A stretch of 64,000 bases of DNA from Liolophura sinensis. Its lineage: Eukaryota; Mollusca; Polyplacophora; Chitonida; Chitonidae. Location: assembly GCF_032854445.1 (NCBI RefSeq), contig NC_088296.1, forward strand, positions 14,174,706 to 14,238,705. The letters run 5' to 3'. The notes beneath the pieces are model-generated. The model was not told the DNA's origin. It searched no databases and saw only the letters and a list, made by a program, of their open reading frames with translations. This document shows, one piece after another, positions 1 to 11,500 of the stretch (position 1 is its first letter; each line of letters starts with the position of its first letter). The position numbers and the translations under genes are program-made.

Positions 1-504
1 GCCCAAAGCCCACACCCTCATCAACGAACAAAACCTATTTCTGGGTAGCTTACGGACACGCTTAGAGGTGGGATGTGTGAGCAACACGGCTTTTGACGGC
101 AGCTAAGCTAAAATTCCGTTCCATTTCCAGCACTTTTGCACAAACTTAGTCGCCTTGCATGTCGGCGGAAGTCATATCCCTGCCAAGCCCCTGACACCCG
201 ACTTCGAGATTGGAAATTTGGTCAGAACGTACATGAACCTCTTTACCAACACGGGAAAGGTGTTTCACGACAAGGCGAACTCCATCCTTTGCACCGCGTT
301 GGCCAAAGGCAACACGCTGTTTTGTTTTGACGTGACCTGCAATCTCCATGACGATCACCAACTGAACATAGTCCAGCGGTTTTCCAGACCACTGTCGGAA
401 AACAATAAGGTGGTGTACTATGCCGAATTCAACAATATCATAGAAATAGACAAAAGCCGAAACGTGCTCGGTGACTTTGCCAGTCGAAAAAACAAAACAA
501 CATG
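1..504 (+). pseudogene. Polinton-type major capsid protein (double jelly-roll), C-terminal remnant
   Basis: One + frame reads through the C-terminal part of the capsid family that invertebrate annotations often list as F54H12.2-like. Recognisable stretches include HVGGSHIPAKPLTPDFE, then TGKVFHDKA, then VVYYAEFNNIIEIDKSRNV. The residue before AKIPFHFQHF is replaced by an in-frame TAA at 104-106, so the frame is broken although homology continues on both sides. The N-terminal two thirds lie outside the window. The frame runs without a stop into protease-like sequence, suggesting that the intergenic segment was lost. Family assignment is from recognised motifs, not a database search. Confidence 0.8.
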
Positions 505-685
505 GACGGTGCAATTGCAACGTGTGCTTCAGGCGGATGTGTTTACCCGCGCTGTGCTGGGGGATGTTTACGCTCGAGACCAGCTTCCTCACCAAGTGAC
601 CCACAAACCCTGGGCCTGCATCATCCACACAGACACGTGCCTCGGGCGGGGACAACATTGGGTAGCCGTCTTCATAGACACATAG
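505..685 (+). pseudogene. Adenain-like cysteine protease, N-terminal remnant
   Basis: In frame with the capsid remnant, the sequence reads VQLQRVLQADVFTRAVLGDV and later CIIHTDTCLGRGQHWVAVFIDT up to TAG at 683-685. The GQHW stretch carries the histidine of the protease catalytic triad. The acidic and cysteine parts of the active site, which should follow, are missing, so this is a truncated, non-functional copy. Polintons encode such a protease for capsid maturation. Its position between capsid and polymerase fits that layout. Confidence 0.75.
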
Positions 686-842
686 GACCCACCATTGAAC
701 GTGGAATGATCGGCGGCTGCAGACTTTCGGCACGGCCCTGTGTGGACAATAGCCCCCACCCCCCGTTTTTTTATCACTCCACAAGCCAGTGGGCTGCAAA
801 ATAACGTTCTTTCCATGTTTTTTCCTGTTTGACATGTTATGA

Positions 843-869
843 AATAAAAAACCAAAAAAAAATAATAAA
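843..869 (+). terminator. Polyadenylation signals after the capsid/protease remnant
   Basis: AATAAA at 843-848 and a second AATAAA at about 864-869 lie in A-rich DNA between the + strand capsid/protease remnant and the converging - strand polymerase remnant. This is where a 3' end signal would be expected. Confidence 0.4.
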
Positions 870-959
870 GAGAAAATGACAGTCGCATACAGTGGTGTTT
901 TGACTTTTTATTTCAGCCTTCAACGGCAATACATCAGAAGGGCATGGTATATAACTGTG

Positions 960-3075
960 GGGGATAGTCTGGTCAAATATCCAGGTAAGTGGTGCTTACA
1001 TCGTCCGGCATTACTTCCCGCTTTGCGAATAGAAAAAAGTAAAAGCATCTTTCATTTGTGTGTAGGAATACACTATGTTGCCTCTCATACGCATACTGTG
1101 GTTCACATCACTTGGGCTTTGGTGGTCGCGCAGCACGGAGAGGTAAACGTCTTCTTCCGCGCCCCAAGCGCTAACGCCTTTGCAAGAGAGCTTGTCTTTA
1201 CTGTTCGTAATAGTACGCCTTCGAACACAAATTGGACGATAGCGTCAACAGTCCACTCAAATTGATAAACGTATGCCGGGAACCCTCCGCCTCGTATACT
1301 GCCTGCAGCTTAGGTTTACCCAAGGATTCCCAGTCCGGGTGAGATCAGGCCATGTACGCGGAGTCCGTGTCCATATCGCATTACTGTCAGTCCGCCTTGT
1401 TAAAAAAACGAATCATGAAATCATAATAAAACTCCAACGTACGGAATTTGGCACACTGGTACACCATACATCCTATTTGCAAGGGTAGGTTGTAACGAAT
1501 GGTTTTCTTGCTGCGCGCCATTTTCGGTACGGCACCGTACACTCTTAAGTAACTTGCGCGTCTTCGTCACATCCACATGACGGTCTTCGTTTGTGACGGT
1601 TTTGCCATAGCCGGAATTTCCCAACAACTTCATCGTTTCCCCGGTAAGAGCCTTGGCAGGGTCGGCGTCCCCTTCTCGCCGGGCTTGGCTGACGGCACCC
1701 GCGAATGATTGGAAGGCTCGCTCGGGCGTGTACTCCATCACTTGGTAGGCGCGGGTCACTACCAGTCCGTGAGTTAGATTATCACTGGAGCAAGGAAGTG
1801 GCCAGCAGAATTTTCGTACCGAACATACTCCCGATCTGCATTCGCCTGGAACCGGCCATGATGTCACTCACCTCCGCGAACTCCGCCACGGTGGGGCCTA
1901 TGTCCTCCCGGCTCACATCGGTGTTTTTAAAAATGGGTGGACAGTCAGGAAAGTCCGTTTGAGATGGTCCGGCACTTGGATGTCGCATTCCACGAAGTCA
2001 AACAACCGGCCTTTTGGGCGAAAGCCCCCACCAGCTAAGCCTGCGTCTTGGGCTGTAGCTGTGAAGGAGGTAAGCCGTACCGGTGCTGGAAGTCGCGCAA
2101 GGCCGGGTTCGTTTTCCGCAGACGAAGAAACTCACACTCCTATATGGACACCAACTTGTATTCCTGAGAGCCGATGCAGACATCGGTTGTGTCCGCTTCC
2201 CTGCGCAAGTCTTGGGGTGTTAACTCTCGCTGGTCGTTGTAGCGCAGTTCACTTTGACGTGCGTGATTCAGGTGACAGCTGTGGTAGTGGTAATAGCAAC
2301 CGTGGAACTGGAAGACGCTGGGACGTCCGTCGTTCAGAGGGGCCAGGAAAGCTTCGAAGTCGTAGCATGCTCGGTAAGGGAATATTCCGTCGTAACCTTC
2401 CTGTAGGTAAATATCCATGTCCCCCAACACTTCGAAAATAGTGGGTTGTTATGGAATACACCCTCCTTGTATTTTCGGCGAACGGCGTCGGCGCACGTTT
2501 GACAGTGCCTTCGCAGATTCGCAGATTCCTTAGCTTATTAAAGCTCTTAGACCACATTTGACAGGTGAAAGACTGGACGTAAGGCCCCATGTCCTTGATG
2601 TACATGAAATGTTGATTGTGGAGGTTTAACCGCATGGTGGGAGAAGCATAGCGCTCTGCATTGCGGTGGACAACTTGAGCCGAGTACGACTTGTCGTTGT
2701 TTCTGCTCCCAGGCGAGTGGATCTTTGCTGGGAAGATGCTGGGTGAGCAGTTCGCGCAGGTCAGCCCGCCTCGCCTCATGGTGCGTCGTGTCGAGTACCT
2801 TAACTGTCCCGTTTCCTAATGGCGCAGGATATACCCATAGGTGACGGTGAAGGCGTTGGGCTGGTCCTCATAAATCACGTTCACTTATTCGGGGATGGCT
2901 TCGAGATCGTTGAGCCTGAAATTATAGAGGTCCTGCACTGGCTTGCCGCGGTGAAAAGGGCTCCGAATCGAGCGCCAATGCTGCCGATACACTTCCCGTA
3001 AATCACTCTCACTGCTAGGCAGGAGATCATCGAGGGGTTGGGTCGGGTCGGGTTGGAACTGACTCGCTGGGATCT
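960..3075 (-). pseudogene. Protein-primed family B DNA polymerase of a Polinton, broken
   Basis: Read on -, the polymerase runs from about 3075 down to about 960 but switches frame several times. In order: an N-terminal segment with VYRQHWRSIRSPF (near 2990); a stretch with YIKDMGPYVQSFTC and further cysteines near 2600; VFQFHGCYYHYH near 2300; FKNTDVSREDIGPTVAEFAE near 1900; IGSMFGTKILLA near 1820; then a frameshift at about 1780-1795. After it come VVTRAYQVMEYTP and polymerase motif B (NSGYGK, 1601-1618). The metal-binding motif C, Asp-Thr-Asp-Ser (1360-1371), is preserved but followed by a stop, and the C-terminal part ends near 970. The protein replicated the element from a terminal protein. 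At least four frame changes and several stops mean no functional product. Confidence 0.88.
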
Positions 3076-3159
3076 TTCACTTTTCCCTGGTCGACTTCTC
3101 CGATCGACTTCTCCGTCTCCGACTCTCTAGAGCTGACTTCGTTAATGGTTGTGGTGGTG

Positions 3160-3676
<517 letters not shown>

Positions 3677-4256
3677 AAATCCAACAAAGACACTACTGCT
3701 GACATCGATTTGACAACAGATGTTCCTATGTAATCTTTTTTTTGCGATACGAATTTCTTCACCGACCCTGTTTGCAACCAGGGAAATCACGTTGTCTCTA
3801 GCTTTTGGATTGTTTAACAGAATAGCTTGCCATGTCACATAATCATCTGTGGGTATCGGCAGTCATACATTTTCATGTATGTGCAGAATAGCGGCCGGCG
3901 ATGACCTAGCGAGCATGATGGCAGGTGGGCTTAGATTAGCCTTACAGCGCCACCTTTAATGTCCCAATAATTATTGTTTCATTGAATTTTACATAAACCC
4001 GTTTAAAAAGGTGGGCTTAGGTGAGCCATACAGGTCATCGCCCGCCGCTGTTCGCTTCTGCACATAGATGAAAAGGTATGACTTCCGATACCAAGAGATA
4101 ATAATGTGACATGACAAGCTATTCTTTAAGACAATCCACAAGCTGGAGACCACGCGATTTCCCTGGTTGCAAACAGGATGGGTGAAGAAATTCGTCCTGC
4201 AAAAAAAAGTATTACATAGGAAATTGCCCGTTGTCAAATCAATGTCAGTAGTACTA
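3677..4256. repeat. Foldback (long inverted-repeat) element
   Basis: The left arm (about 3677-3955) and right arm (about 3995-4256) are diverged reverse complements. The left arm begins GACACTACTGCTGACATCGA and contains TTTGCAACCAGGGAAATCACG. The right arm contains CGCGATTTCCCTGGTTGCAA and ends near TCAATGTCAGTAGT. About 40 bp separates the arms. No transposase frame is present. This looks like a hairpin MITE or foldback transposon; the family is unknown. Confidence 0.75.
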
Positions 4257-5469
4257 TACACACTGCTACAATGATATACTATAGAATTTTAGACTATACA
4301 CTGTTATATTATACAATGTTATACAATGTTACACTATACGATGTTATTTTGCTCCCTTCTAGAGTACGACTTCCTCATCCTCCTCGCTCATTGGACGACG
4401 CACCGTGGACCTCAACAAAATAACCGAGCGGGAAAACACACACCCACCCAACCCAACAGCTCATTGGTCCGCTTTGGCTCGTTTTGGCTCACGCAACTCA
4501 ACACGTACAAGCCTACCCATTACGAGCACATCTATGATGTCCAATACTTATTGTTTTATTCCAATTTACATAAAAAGGCACCATTTTCCAGAGAATATGA
4601 CCACAGAAACATACTATACGATACTATAGCTATACAATACTAGTGCGTGTGTATTTGTGTGTGTGATTTACCTTTCCGTGTTCAGTACGTTGATAGACAC
4701 GCTAATCCCACAAGCGGTAAAAGGTCTTGTCACACCCTTCGCATTTCCACACACGCTGTTTTTCTTATCGCCGCTGGTGGCGGAGCAAATTACCAAATGG
4801 AGGTCACCCATTGTTCAGTTTTGGCGCGACATGGAGATGATGCTCTCGCGCGAGACATTTTGGCGCGACATGGAACATGTGACGTCAAGCGCAGAACGCG
4901 AGCTCAACGACACACCTGCGTCTCCTCAATTGCGCCTCGTCAATTGCTCCTCCCCAAACGAAACGTTTGCAACATTCTCTACTACTTACGTTCGACTTCC
5001 TCTTTTGAACAGAGTTCCCTATTTTCAAAAGCTTCAGATATAGTTAAGAACGAACATATGCTTACTGCTGTAAACGGCGTTATCATTCTCTAAATTAACA
5101 CAAGAAACTAATGTTTGAAAAGAACTCGTGTGGCCCCGCCTGAGTTATGTTAGCCTACAGATAAAGGAACGCCTTTTACAAGCAATAATCCTATGAGTTC
5201 GTGTGCAGTCAACCCAGTCTTTCACCGCTTTCATATCTGTTCGCATTTTATATATTTTCTCTGTCTGAAAATGTGTTCTCTTACCAACTAGAAAGCGGAT
5301 CACAGGAATGATTTAATTGATACGAAGGCTTTTCTCCATATATTTTGATTCATTCCACAGAAGCGCTTGTCTGGCGCTGAGGCACAGTCCTTGGACCGAA
5401 TATGTGTTTATGTTATACATGAAGACCTTACAAGGTTTGCGCGCATATTTTTCATCTAAACCATTGAAG
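4257..5469. other. Intergenic DNA and probable 5' region of the EGF gene
   Basis: Short ACTATAC/ATACAATGTTAT repeats occupy about 4263-4345. Open frames of about 100-150 codons between 4326 and 5093 have no recognisable motif and no coding character. The last part should hold the promoter and 5' UTR of the downstream gene, but I cannot place a start site. Confidence 0.4.
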
Positions 5470-5548
5470 ATGGAAGTCTTCATCTCCGCAAGTCACAGGG
5501 TATGGCTTCTGACTCTGATTGGGCTGGTAGTGTTGACGGTCGTTTCAG
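5470..5548 (+). CDS. EGF gene exon 1: start codon and signal peptide
   Basis: ATG at 5470 begins a basic-then-hydrophobic stretch, with WLLTLIGLVVLTVV as its core, ending at a donor site TCAG|GTGGGT. The frame is open upstream without a better start, but only this ATG puts the hydrophobic core at a signal-peptide position. The exon ends in phase 1, matching all later EGF exons. Confidence 0.7.
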
Positions 5549-8500
5549 GTGGGTGTGTAATTTTCATATATTAAATACAGACTAGGATTTATTTGATTTT
5601 TCAGTTTTATTGGTAGAGCTCTCTTTAGCACATGTACATGTGAACTCACCTAGATATGTGATATTCAGCTTTGAGGAAAGAGCGGGACCAAAAGTATGTA
5701 TATTTATGTATTTGATTGGTGTTTAACGCCGTACTCAAGAATATTTCACTTGTACGACGGCGGCCAGCATTATGTTGGGCGGAAACCGGGCAGAGCCCGG
5801 AGGATACTCTCGACCATCCGCTACAGGCTAAAGGCTAAAGATTTACTGAATTCAAGAGCACAACAACAAGAAGAGCAACAACAACACTTAACTTAGTATC
5901 TACCTCTAGTATCACTCCTATATTTGCTAGAATCAGTGGTATAGCCTCCTATCCCCAGTTACGAACCCATGCATGTTGAATACCTTAATGCATAATACAC
6001 AATGTTTTTGTATCTGCATGGTTGCCATTGTTGTTGTTGCATCCGATAGCTAAGTACGCTTACGCTACTGGTAAATTGACGGTCACCCCCTGCACCCCCA
6101 TCCCACACCTTTCCGCCCGCTTAGCCATGATCTGAGTGCCGACATGTACCCCATGAGCCATGAATTCACCCTTGAGAACTATTAAATCCATGGTAAAAAG
6201 TTGTTAACGCCCCTAAAGCTCGGAATACAGGAGAACTCAAAACGCTACTGAAGTAAACTTATCTGGTCAAACAGAATTGGTCCCAGTCCCCGATGGCCAT
6301 ACGACTTCAAGATTCAACTGCTTGTTAAATACAATTATAGCACCGTTTCCGGAAGACTAGCATCTTTCATTCGCATCCATGAGCTTTTACAACCTTTCGG
6401 CTGAGTGAGTTGAGTTGAGTCTTTAGTGCCTTTGTATGCCGAGTATAAACTGTGCATATCTGTATTACTTATGAGTATTTTTCGTCCAACTATATATTTT
6501 ACCCCATCTTTTTACAGCACTGCTTTAGGGTAGATCTATTACAAATGGGAATTGCGCGACAGGGAAGAACTTCTGCTTAATTATTGGTTTTCAGGTTAAC
6601 CTTATATCTAAATTATTTATTGAGTTCGTATTTAACGTTACACTCAAGAATGTTACTACTGTAGTCTAAATATCGAGTGGAGGAAACCGGAGTTAATAAC
6701 TGCTCTATCAGATACCTGGTAAGCCTACACACTTAAAGCCATGATTGAAGGATAGTTTTAGTTAACCAGCGCCTTAACCGTCTTCAACGAATATGGGCCA
6801 GCCTATTTGTGCGCTACACATTGGAAAGTTTGTCAATAAATTGCCAAGTGTTGGGTGGTTTACCCTGGGAACTCCGTTTTTTTCCTCTCATTAAGCTGTA
6901 TGCTATCGAACAGTGTATGGCGTTAAACAACATTGAGATATATGTAAATAAATAAATCAATCAACCAACAAGTCAACAAGTAAGTAAATAAATAAATCAG
7001 CAAGTATGTGAATGCTCACTATACTTCTATGTGTACAAAGGACCGCTCCTCGATGCACTCTTTTCACCCTTCTACACGGACGTGTCAGTGTAAATCTGTC
7101 AAAACGAGGCTGGGTTAAGATGAAATATCCTTTCTTTCAAAGGTGTGTGATCGTGTTAACATAGCGTGAGAATTGCACGACAGGTATTTTCAAGGCACCT
7201 ATATAGACTTACCTTGTGCGTACACGTGTATGTGTTTTCATTTAGAAAATTTGCACGCATTGTACTCAGGATTCTCCGCTAGGTATGCTTTAAGCACACC
7301 TCGTCATACACAGCAAAAGGGAAGACAGGGGAAAACGAAGCAATCTGGTAAAAAAAAAACTCCACAGAAGTCAACAAGGCGCGATTTTAATTTTTGAGCA
7401 ATCATTTCTCACAAATTTTTAAAAGAGTCAATCTCCGCTGTGCGTCATTACACATATGGATATGAGAGGATCGCAGGAAGCTAATGATGATCGTTAATGA
7501 TTGTGGGACGAACCTCTTGATGATCTTTACCAAACGTAGTACGAAGCACATAATGATGGTTACCTATGGTCGTACGAAGCGCTTGATGGTGGTTACCGAT
7601 GGTCGTATGAAGCTCTGGATGATAGTTACCAATGCTCGTACATGTACGAAACTCGCGTGAGAAAGCCAGGCCGATGTAAGATTCCTCGGAACTGATTTAA
7701 AGAAGAGCAATAACTTGTGGTTGCAGCTGGTTTCTGAGGATGCAGTAAAATCATTGCGACGGCCTCCATTTGCTGGCGATCGATATCTTCAGATTCATCG
7801 ACATTCCCTTATGACTTAACATGCGGTCAATTCAATGCGTACGGCGATTATCTGCTAATTTGGATGGCAGATTCTTCCCCCCCAATTCCAAGTGTAAGTG
7901 TACCTGAGACGTATGGGTCAGGAACTTCTGAGTTAACTGATATACTTACAGTACATTGTAAATTATGTATTCAGTTATGTAGCAAGAGAAAAGCTCTATT
8001 TATACACATAATACCGCAATCTCCTTACTGTTTCTTGATGAATGTAATATTTAATTTCGGTTTCAGTTTATTCTTGAGTTCATATGCAGACGCCTGTGTA
8101 AAGAATCAATGTTATTATCCACAAAAATGGAAAGAAAAAAAGTATTACCGGGTTTATCATTCAGTTGTCAAACTGGGGTGATGGAACCCTCAGCGTGTTA
8201 TATCTCACGATGATTATACTCACGTTATACATAATCACATTTATACAAACAACAAGTATTGTAAGAAAAGTTAACCACGTAAACTAGTGATTTTATAGGT
8301 TACACCAGGACCAGGTCTGTCTCATTATTTTTGACTTTATAAAAACTAATTATTTAAAAGATGATAATTTTGCAAATGATCCGTTCTTTCTGTTATTACC
8401 TTTCTTTCCGTGTGCCTTTTTGAGACAAACTAATGTGGCCTGATGTCAGTATATACATATTCTATTTGCAGGTTCCGAGACGGTGCCGTGTAACAGTATT

Positions 8501-11500
8501 AGATGTGGTCATGGATCCAGGTGTAACAAGGCGTCATGTTTATGTAAAATCGGCTTCGTCAAAAGCGCTATATCAGATTTGGCAACACCACCTTTAATAT
8601 ATTGTCACGGTAAGCTAAACTTCAGAACCTTTAGAAACTAGGTTAGCAGGAGAGGAGTTAAGGAACCAAAAATGATCATTAAAGTTTTATTCGACGGCGG
8701 CCAGAATTACAGTGGAGTGAAACCGGACAGACAACAGAAGCCCTCGGCCATCCGCCGGTTGCTGGGAAACGTTCGTACGTGAGTTAGACTTGCATTCACA
8801 ACGACCGCATGAGTTATTTACTTATTTCCTTATATGAATCAGATTTTAGGCCCGCACTCAGGAATATTTCACTTACCCGACGGCGGTCAGCATTGTGGTG
8901 GGAAGAAACACGTGAGAGCCCGAGGGGAACATATGAACATTCACAGGTTTATACTCATTGTAAAACTTAAGAAACTCAGAGTAAAGGCGTTTAACAAATT
9001 AAAATTGACACGCCCTTTTCAGGAGTAACAGCCTATGACGTTGATTGAAATCGTTGTTTGCGTGTAGCACACCGGATCTAACAAATGCCACACGGCGGGA
9101 TATGTACACGCCACATGCAGCACCCTTTGTTAAATTGCTGCCCAAGTATAAGAATAATTTACAATTTCAAGATTGAAACTACCCTTCTTGCCATAAAGTC
9201 TGCGAGACAGGAAACCGTTTTGGCCTTTGTATAAATACATATTTATATAAGATGCGTCATCTGGAGAGTTTGTAGATTCTTTTAAATCTAGCAAAGATAT
9301 ACAGATTTATATACGTATCTTTCACTCAAGTATGCATTGTACACGTTTCGAAACTTTTCACAATAACAGCTGTAGGTACGGTGGTAGTGCTATCTTTAGT
9401 ACATGTACGTGTGAACTCACCTATATCTGTGATATGCTGCTTTGAGGAAACAGCGGGACCACTTCCGCTAAAATCTAGGTATGTTTGACAAACGTCGGCA
9501 GAAGTATTTATTTTTATTTTCTTGATTGGTGTTTTAACCGGTACTCAAGAATATTTCACTGATACGACGGCGGCCAGCGTTAAGGTGGGAGAAAACCAGG
9601 TAGAGTCCTGGGGAAATCCACGACCCATCCGCAGGTTGCTGCTAGACTTAGGGTCGGAGAGGCAGCCAGCATGACCTGGACTTTACCGCATTTGGTGAGA
9701 GGCTACTGGGTCCTTCCGCTGCGCTAGCGCGAACTGAGCCACGGAGGCCCCGTCGGCAGAAGTAGGCAATGCCCATAATTACGTCATAGCTTATTTAAGC
9801 CGGAAAAACCTGGATGTAGAGGCTCCATTTTTTTTTAGATCTGACTGTATAACAGCTACTTTTGTTGTAAAAGTCGCAAAATCTATTAATATTTTTATCT
9901 GTACTTCAAAACTTGCATCTAATACCACCCTAAATCACCATAAGATTGATATGTCAAACCCATTTCTGTAAGTTTCCAATGTTATTACAAACTTCAACGC
10001 TGCGATACCCCAGGACAGTTACAAAAGTCGTAGTTACGCGTACAACCCCATCATTGGTTGTGTTAGTATCTGCAAATGTCAGAAAGAGGGCGTATTTTAC
10101 CGGTTACGTGTGACTGCCTGACCACAACGTGTGATCACAATGTCGTGGCTGCTGTGGTTTTACTTTCTATACTAAATCTTTAATTAAAATAAATGTTAAA
10201 ACTTTTTTCCAGCAGAGATGCTGTACCTGGCTTTACCGTCAATCCCTTAGGATTAACAACAGATGATTTAGGGCATTTTTACATGCGATACTCCTATATT
10301 TGAAGCGACTATAAGTAGGGGCAAAGAGCAGAGTTTGGAAGACAGCCTTGGCACCTCGTCATATGTTGTCGCATTCGATCAAACAATAGTTGGACCGTAT
10401 TTGTCAGTGCATAGACAGTTTTCACGTAGACCGCTTTAGACGACTCGGCTAGCAAAAGTCCTTCTTAAAATATCTAAAAATGTTACAAATATAGATACTG
10501 GTAAAAAAAATGTCATATTAAATTTATAGTACGAATTTTAAAAAGTGTATTTTAAAAAAGACAATAATTATAACCGTTCGTTTCTTTTCTATGTTTGTGT
10601 TTTCCGAGGACAGAATCATGCAGTGCTAACAAGAGCTGTTCTGCAAACACCACGTGTGATGGAAAGCTGAATAACGACAATACTTACAGCTGTATTTGTT
10701 CTGATGGGTACACTCGATCAACAACTGGACATTGTTTAGGTAAGTGTGAAGTGTGAAGCTTTAGATTCTAACGTAACAAGGCTTCTGTCCTTCTTCGCTA
10801 ACAATCACCTGAGGTAAGGAAATACAAAACCGCCAGATTTTTTATGGTCAGAATCAGAAGATTTTATAACACCCACGCCATTCCAAGTTTTTGTGCCCAG
10901 GGAACAGGACCCAGGTTCACAAAGTTATCGTACATACGATACGATAATCGCACAAATAGGACAATAGTACAGTAATAGTGACGTACAAAATATTGTATGA
11001 CAGATGTACGATAAAAAAAATGTGGTACACGGCTTTGTGACACTGGACCCGGAAGTCCAAAAATGTATTAAATGTTGAACTCGACTTAAACCTTAACATG
11101 ATTAAAGACCTACAAAATATACCGTAATGCCCGTGTTGTAGACATGTATTTACTGCATGACAGCGAGACATATATTTGGGGCATGTCAGCGAGACATGTA
11201 TTTATTGAACTGTATCCTATATGCTACTCGTCTCACAGTTTAACCCGCTACTGAGTGTTTACTATGTACACCAGAAGTGTTTTAAATACATTTATAAATT
11301 ATTCACTCACACAGCCTAAAAACGAAACTTTGTGTGCTTTACTTGGCATCGATGATCTCTGGAAGTGGAGATAAAATGATTCGTAAGTCGTTTAATGTCG
11401 TTTAACATATGGGGGCTGTTTGTTAACTTCACTATGTTTCTTCTTACAGCCAACAACGACCAGTGTTCGTCGGCTCCATGTGGGGATAACGCCGTCTGTA

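Larger units (their letters stand above)
1..3075. mobile_element. Decayed Polinton/Maverick (adintovirus-type) element, partial
   Basis: Three remnants in convergent arrangement mark this as a Polinton-type element: a double jelly-roll capsid fragment and an adenain-like protease fragment on +, and a protein-primed family B DNA polymerase on -. Known Polintons carry this gene set. The left end lies outside the window. No terminal inverted repeat is visible on the right, where a long TA microsatellite follows. Every reading frame is broken by stops or frameshifts, so this is an old, inactive copy. No integrase or packaging ATPase was seen. Confidence 0.85.

Noticed and set aside
876-1265. 129-codon + strand frame
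   Set aside because: Antisense shadow of the polymerase C-terminus on -, where recognised motifs lie.
4326-5093. Overlapping + frames of 105-148 codons upstream of the EGF gene
   Set aside because: Three frames are open at once, with no motif and low-complexity starts; chance is more likely.
8090-8180. Possible extra EGF exon (ATGCAG acceptor, then DACVKNQCYY)
   Set aside because: Only the first two cysteines fit; no further EGF cysteines and no donor. At most a relic exon.
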